From contig NC_135563.1 of NCBI RefSeq assembly GCF_964340395.1, positions 17,275,651-17,287,150 of the forward strand: 11,500 nucleotides of DNA. The letters run 5' to 3'. Below are positions 8,470 through 11,500 of the stretch, in pieces (position 1 is the first letter of the stretch; every line of letters starts with the position of its first letter). The position numbers and the translations under genes were made by a program. Source of the DNA: Glandiceps talaboti. Taxonomy: Eukaryota; Hemichordata; Enteropneusta; Spengelidae. Below the pieces are notes generated by a model. It did no database searches. It saw only the letters and a list, made by a program, of their open reading frames with translations, and was not told the DNA's origin.

Positions 8470-8483
8470 GTTACTATGGCAAC
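8470..8483 (+). promoter_or_regulatory. RFX X-box-like site in intron
   Basis: GTTACTATGGCAAC differs at one base from the symmetric RFX consensus GTTnCCATGGnAAC. It lies about 30 bases from a CpG-containing word (gcgatcgagcg, 8431-8441). The match is longer than expected for noise but still a single motif; function is inferred. Confidence 0.3.
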
Positions 8484-8880
8484 TGTTACATTGGTATCAT
8501 GACATTTTTTATCTAAATTCTGAAGTGGAAATTGAAAAAAATTGCAAATTTAATCGATCAATAGGAGCAACTATGTTTCATATTTTAGACTTTGCAGTTC
8601 AAATTAAAAAAGTTTTGTATATATTATATAACACAGATTGCAGAAAAGCAGTCTGATTTCAAGTCACTATACCCTAATTGTGTTGTATTTATCCTCAGAG
8701 CTTGAAACAAAGCAATCATGAGAAATGTTGATATGAAATTGTTTTCAGAGCATTTTATGCTGGTTGGGAAATGGTTGGAAACCTTACTCATGTGCAGTCA
8801 ATTGTATATAATTACTTTTGTTGTAGGGAACACACCACGACATTGCGTCTGACTTTTCAGGGACAAATTATGGTGACACT

Positions 8881-9013
8881 AAAGGTGAAATTGCTTAGAT
8901 TCATCTCCGGATCTTGAGTGTACATCACTTTTTCAAAGACCCACATACAAGGTGACATTGCTAATATTTATCCCTAGGTCTTGAGTGTGCATAATTTTTT
9001 CAGGGACACACAC
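8881..9013. repeat. 67-bp tandem duplication with a possible third, older unit
   Basis: aaggtga(a/c)attgct at 8882 and 8949, cttgagtgt at 8913 and 8980, and tttttca..gac at 8930 and 8997 are all offset by 67 bases. An earlier ttttcagggaca (8854-8865) may be the edge of a third copy. The second copy ends about 50 bases from the donor of the 9060-9140 exon, so the duplication stays within the intron. Confidence 0.75.
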
Positions 9014-9059
9014 AGGAGATGAAAATGGCTGCATCTCAGAGTTTAATCTTCGTAATTAC

Positions 9060-9140
9060 CTTTGGTGTTTCTTTCAACGCTGCTGCTGCTCTTTCCCGAT
9101 CCAATGGGCCATGATAGTACGGGAAACCTTCAAATTCACT
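9060..9140 (-). CDS. SH2 adaptor (BLNK/SLP-76-like), exon starting the SH2 domain
   Basis: Twenty-seven codons lie between a good acceptor (cttggttgactctttccttAG, AG at 9142-9141) and donor GTAATT. It encodes SEFEGFPYYHGPLDRERA and then AAALKETPK. This is the start of an SH2 domain: the usual 'WYHGxIsRexAexlL' appears as YYHGPLDRERAAAAL. The first Trp is Tyr, while the helix-A Arg (exon residue 15) is kept. It joins in phase 0 to DGAFIVRDG. A run of three GCA codons plus GCG gives the AAAA tract. The N-terminal part of the protein must come from exons farther upstream, not found within this window. The plus-strand frame at 8985-9179 is its antisense shadow. Confidence 0.88.
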
Positions 9141-9200
9141 CTAAGGAAAGAGTCAACCAAGAAAAGGACACACAATTAGACTTTAACATACTGAGTCTGT

Positions 9201-9225
9201 TATTCTACTCTCTGAGAGTAGAATA
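9201..9225. repeat. Perfect 11-bp inverted repeat, 3-nt loop
   Basis: The arm tattctactct (9201-9211), loop ctg and arm agagtagaata (9215-9225) form an exact hairpin. It lies 59 bases before the acceptor AG of the 9140-9060 exon on the minus strand, just outside the pyrimidine tract. It could affect branch-site access, or be a chance or repeat-derived palindrome. Confidence 0.75.
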
Positions 9226-10439
9226 GCTATAACACAATAACACAGAGGGGTGAATTCATGCAATGCATAACAGTGAACAGCTAAGGCATGTTTTTCACAT
9301 TTTTATCTCACTCTGTAAGCGATGTCTGAAGGACCATGCAATTATCATGCATTATGTATGAAGGGTAGGGTGCCAATTTGAAAGTGTGGGAATACACGTT
9401 GGTTTATACTTGAACTGTAACTACTGAGCCGTGTGAAGGCCTTTGAACTTGGATGAACACAAGTTTGAAATGACTCAGTTAAATGTATCAACTAACCTAG
9501 TACGGGAAAGATTTTTAAAATAGAAGCACCTACACTACATTTGGATAAAAAAATTTTGGATTTTCATTTTTTTTTGTGTATGTGAGGCCTACATTTTACA
9601 TTTGTATGGCTGCCTTTATAAAAGTCACAAGTTGTCACTTGGAATAGCCCACAATATAGTGACCTCATTACCGTAAGTGCAAAAACCTCTTTAAAAAGCC
9701 ACTAAGTAATGTAATGGTCCACTACATATAGAACTCCATGCTGGACCGTACATGGTGCAAAGAATATTGGTTTGCAACAGATGTATGTTATTGAACAACA
9801 TGTCAGTATGGAGTTAATGTGCATCACTATAACCTAGATATTATTAATTCTGTATTGCTATCAAATCATATGGTACAACAATAAACAAACACATGTGATG
9901 GTGTGTTTTGTGTTTCCCAATAACACACAAATTGCATCAGTCATAATTTTAGGCTGAAAACACACTGAAGTATTTGTACATATATAAATTATGTCAAAGT
10001 ATTTCATCATCGTTATTTTCTGCATGGTTTTAAATTCTGTCTCAGTGTATGTGACAAGCGTGACAAAGAATGCATTTCTGTGTGTCCTTTACCCTACATT
10101 AATTAATACATATCTGTTCAAAATTTCCGACTTAAAAACACAGTATACACGACGTTTTAACATATTTTCACACAGTTAATGAATATTAGTCTAAATTTTT
10201 TAGAAAATTTCTAAATATTTGAATAAATTTCTTTAGATTAGACTGGATTAGAGCTTTGACGTATTTACTGTCAGTAAACAAACATTCTCTGTAAGGTATT
10301 TCAAAACGGCATTTCAAAAATACTCTGAGAACCCAAAAATTCCAATTATCCAACTTGTTTTTTTTATGTACCTCTATACGTTTTGATATTTGTGAAAAAC
10401 GACTTGTTTAATTCTGTGAAAATAAAACATGAAATTCAA

Positions 10440-11060
10440 TAATAAGTCGAAATCAAACTTCAAAGTTGGTCTCTTCACTAATTTTTTCTACATCTTATGA
10501 ATGTTTATAAAAATTTTGTATAAAAATGTGAATAAAAGATATATGAACAGAAACAGCAATGGCTTTTATTGAAATGTGAAGTTGGTCTGTCTCTATATTT
10601 TGGATACATGTATAGAATGTCAGAACCCTTCCCGGTCAAAATAATGTGAACAAAGTTTGTGATTTTTCATAAATTCTTGAAACAACATGGCCAAGTTCTA
10701 AATATAGAATGTGAATTTTGTCTGTCTCTACATCTTGTAATGTCTGCAGTATAATAGAGTCTAAGTTTCCCGCCAAAAAGTCAAGTGAACAATCATATCT
10801 TTTTCCATAAAGTTTGAAACAGCATTGCTTAATTCCCTTTCTAATTCTGCTTAATAGAAATGGGAATTCTGTCTGTCTCTACACTTTATATTAGCTGTCT
10901 GCAGTATAATGGCCCTTTCCCGCCAAAAATCACAGAACAACATTAGTGTTTTTCCATCATTTTTTGGTTCATCTGCACTTAATTTTAGAACAGGATTAAA
11001 TAAATCATCCTTCTCCAAACTGATGTCTAATTATCTGCCTTTACCCGAAATTCATTCAAA
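10440..11060. repeat. Decayed tandem array, units about 115-150 bp
   Basis: Recurring landmarks are a GTCT(GTCTCTA) word at 10469, 10585, 10720 and 10871, with a faint one at 11025; (t)cccg(g/c)(t/c)caaaa at 10631, 10769 and 10919; ttgaaaca.ca near 10677 and 10815 with a weaker match near 10549; and tctgcagtataat near 10743 and 10898. Spacings run from 116 to 154 bases. Three copies are clear and two more probable; a further trace may lie near 11178. No frame is shared between copies. The unit matches no repeat family I recognise. Confidence 0.7.
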
Positions 11061-11500
11061 GAATGTTCTCAAAATCTCTTGAACAATTTTTCATGTTTGT
11101 GTGAAATAGTGAAGCGGAAAACAAATCAGACTACATTTACTATAATTCACTTGTCGTAGCCATAATTCTTTAATCCTAATTATCTACTTAACCCCAAAAT
11201 CCTGCCCCTCCAGCCCAAAATATGTAATCTTCAAAATTGCAAATATCGGAAACTAGCATCACATGTGTTTGATATTTTTCTGTTGAGCACAAATTATATT
11301 AGTCAAGCAAAAACTTCTATTTTCAAAAACATCTATTTTCTCGCTTGTACAAAATGAAAAACTATTTTCTGAGTTTTCCATCTTTCTCATATTTTGTGTG
11401 ATTTTCTTGACAGTAAGTGCTCTGACATTGAATGCATGCATCTATAACAGTAATACTTTAATCTTGCAACTAATTAAAAAAATTTGATGTACGACATCAA

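Larger units (their letters stand above)
7094..9059 (-). other. Intron, about 1.97 kb, phase 0
   Basis: The donor follows ..KETPK as AAG|GTAATT (9060|9059) and the acceptor is at 7095-7094. The joined reading KETPK-DGAFIVRDG is uninterrupted SH2. The intron contains a 67-bp duplication (8881-9013), a CpG-containing patch with ETS-like and RFX-like words (8211-8483) and poly-T runs. No other exon is supported inside it. Confidence 0.85.
9141..11500 (-). other. Upstream intron or gene flank, no exon found
   Basis: About 2.36 kb beyond the first recognised exon. Family members have long, poorly conserved N-terminal regions (SAM or acidic segment, tyrosine motifs, proline-rich stretches). I looked for minus-strand exons with such content and found none with good splice sites. 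Most likely this is one long intron whose donor lies past the window. It holds a hairpin (9201-9225) and a decayed tandem array (10440-11060). Confidence 0.6.

Noticed and set aside
8985-9179. Plus-strand open frame of 64 codons
   Set aside because: It is antisense to the SH2 exon at 9060-9140. The minus-strand reading has splice sites and a recognisable domain, while the plus reading has neither.
9334-9500. Minus-strand Ser-rich open frame (contains RLSSYSSSINQ) after a ttag acceptor-like word
   Set aside because: Considered as an upstream exon of the SH2 gene. The frame has no convincing donor and ends in a stop, so it cannot be spliced onward to 9140.
10185-10245. Short inverted words agtctaa / ttagact about 50 bases apart, considered as a tiny MITE
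   Set aside because: Arms are only 7 bases in AT-rich DNA, with no target-site duplication.
11259-11441. Minus-strand frame of 60 codons at the right end, considered as an upstream exon
   Set aside because: K/N/S-rich with poly-A driven codons, no good donor, and no tyrosine or proline motifs expected of the family's N-terminal region.
1-11500. CRISPR array, prophage, bacterial operon, rRNA or tRNA gene
   Set aside because: No regularly spaced identical short repeats, no ribosome-binding-site-linked genes and no cloverleaf or rRNA-like conserved words. The splice sites and domain content are eukaryotic.

Overview
This is animal nuclear DNA. It is AT-rich and mostly non-coding, with spliceosomal introns (GT..AG with pyrimidine tracts) and many degenerate repeats. 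The only gene I can establish is a metazoan phosphotyrosine-signalling adaptor. The composition, decayed repeats and frequent AGGTCA-type words suggest a marine bilaterian invertebrate, but I cannot name the phylum. There is no sign of bacterial, organellar or phage organisation.

The established gene lies on the minus strand and is represented by its last three coding exons: 9140-9060, 7093-6938 and 6747-6637. Joined, they give 115 residues and a stop. These form a near-complete SH2 domain that ends the protein, with an FLVR-type motif (FIVRDG) and an ELVQYHRDNSL helix. The pattern is closest to the BLNK / SLP-76 (LCP2) / CLNK adaptor family. All three acceptors and both visible internal donors read as GT..AG, and both junctions are phase 0. 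The N-terminal part of the protein was not found and probably lies beyond position 11500. Two candidate poly(A) signals sit 60-120 bases past the stop.

Layout, left to right. 1-330: decayed tandem duplication. 541-1135: probable relic of a pogo/Tigger-type DNA transposon (broken C-terminal transposase end, then a terminal 'TTATAnTGAAC' region). 1549-1686: short minus-strand ORF with coding-like content, unassigned. 1700-2200: small tandem duplications and a hairpin. 2615-2935: about 154-bp tandem duplication with a G12 run. 2936-5324: gene-poor DNA. 5325-5456: short GC-richer minus-strand ORF, unassigned. 6081-6110: C17 then (AC)n. 6500-9140: the SH2 gene end. 9141-11500: its upstream intron or flank, carrying a hairpin near the acceptor and a decayed tandem array with roughly 115-150-bp spacing at 10440-11060.

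I see no operon-like or multigene system and nothing that supports an undescribed mechanism. The points most worth a second look are the invertebrate BLNK/SLP-76-like SH2 gene with its frame-preserving middle exon, the several unrelated tandem arrays of similar period, and the two unassigned short ORFs.
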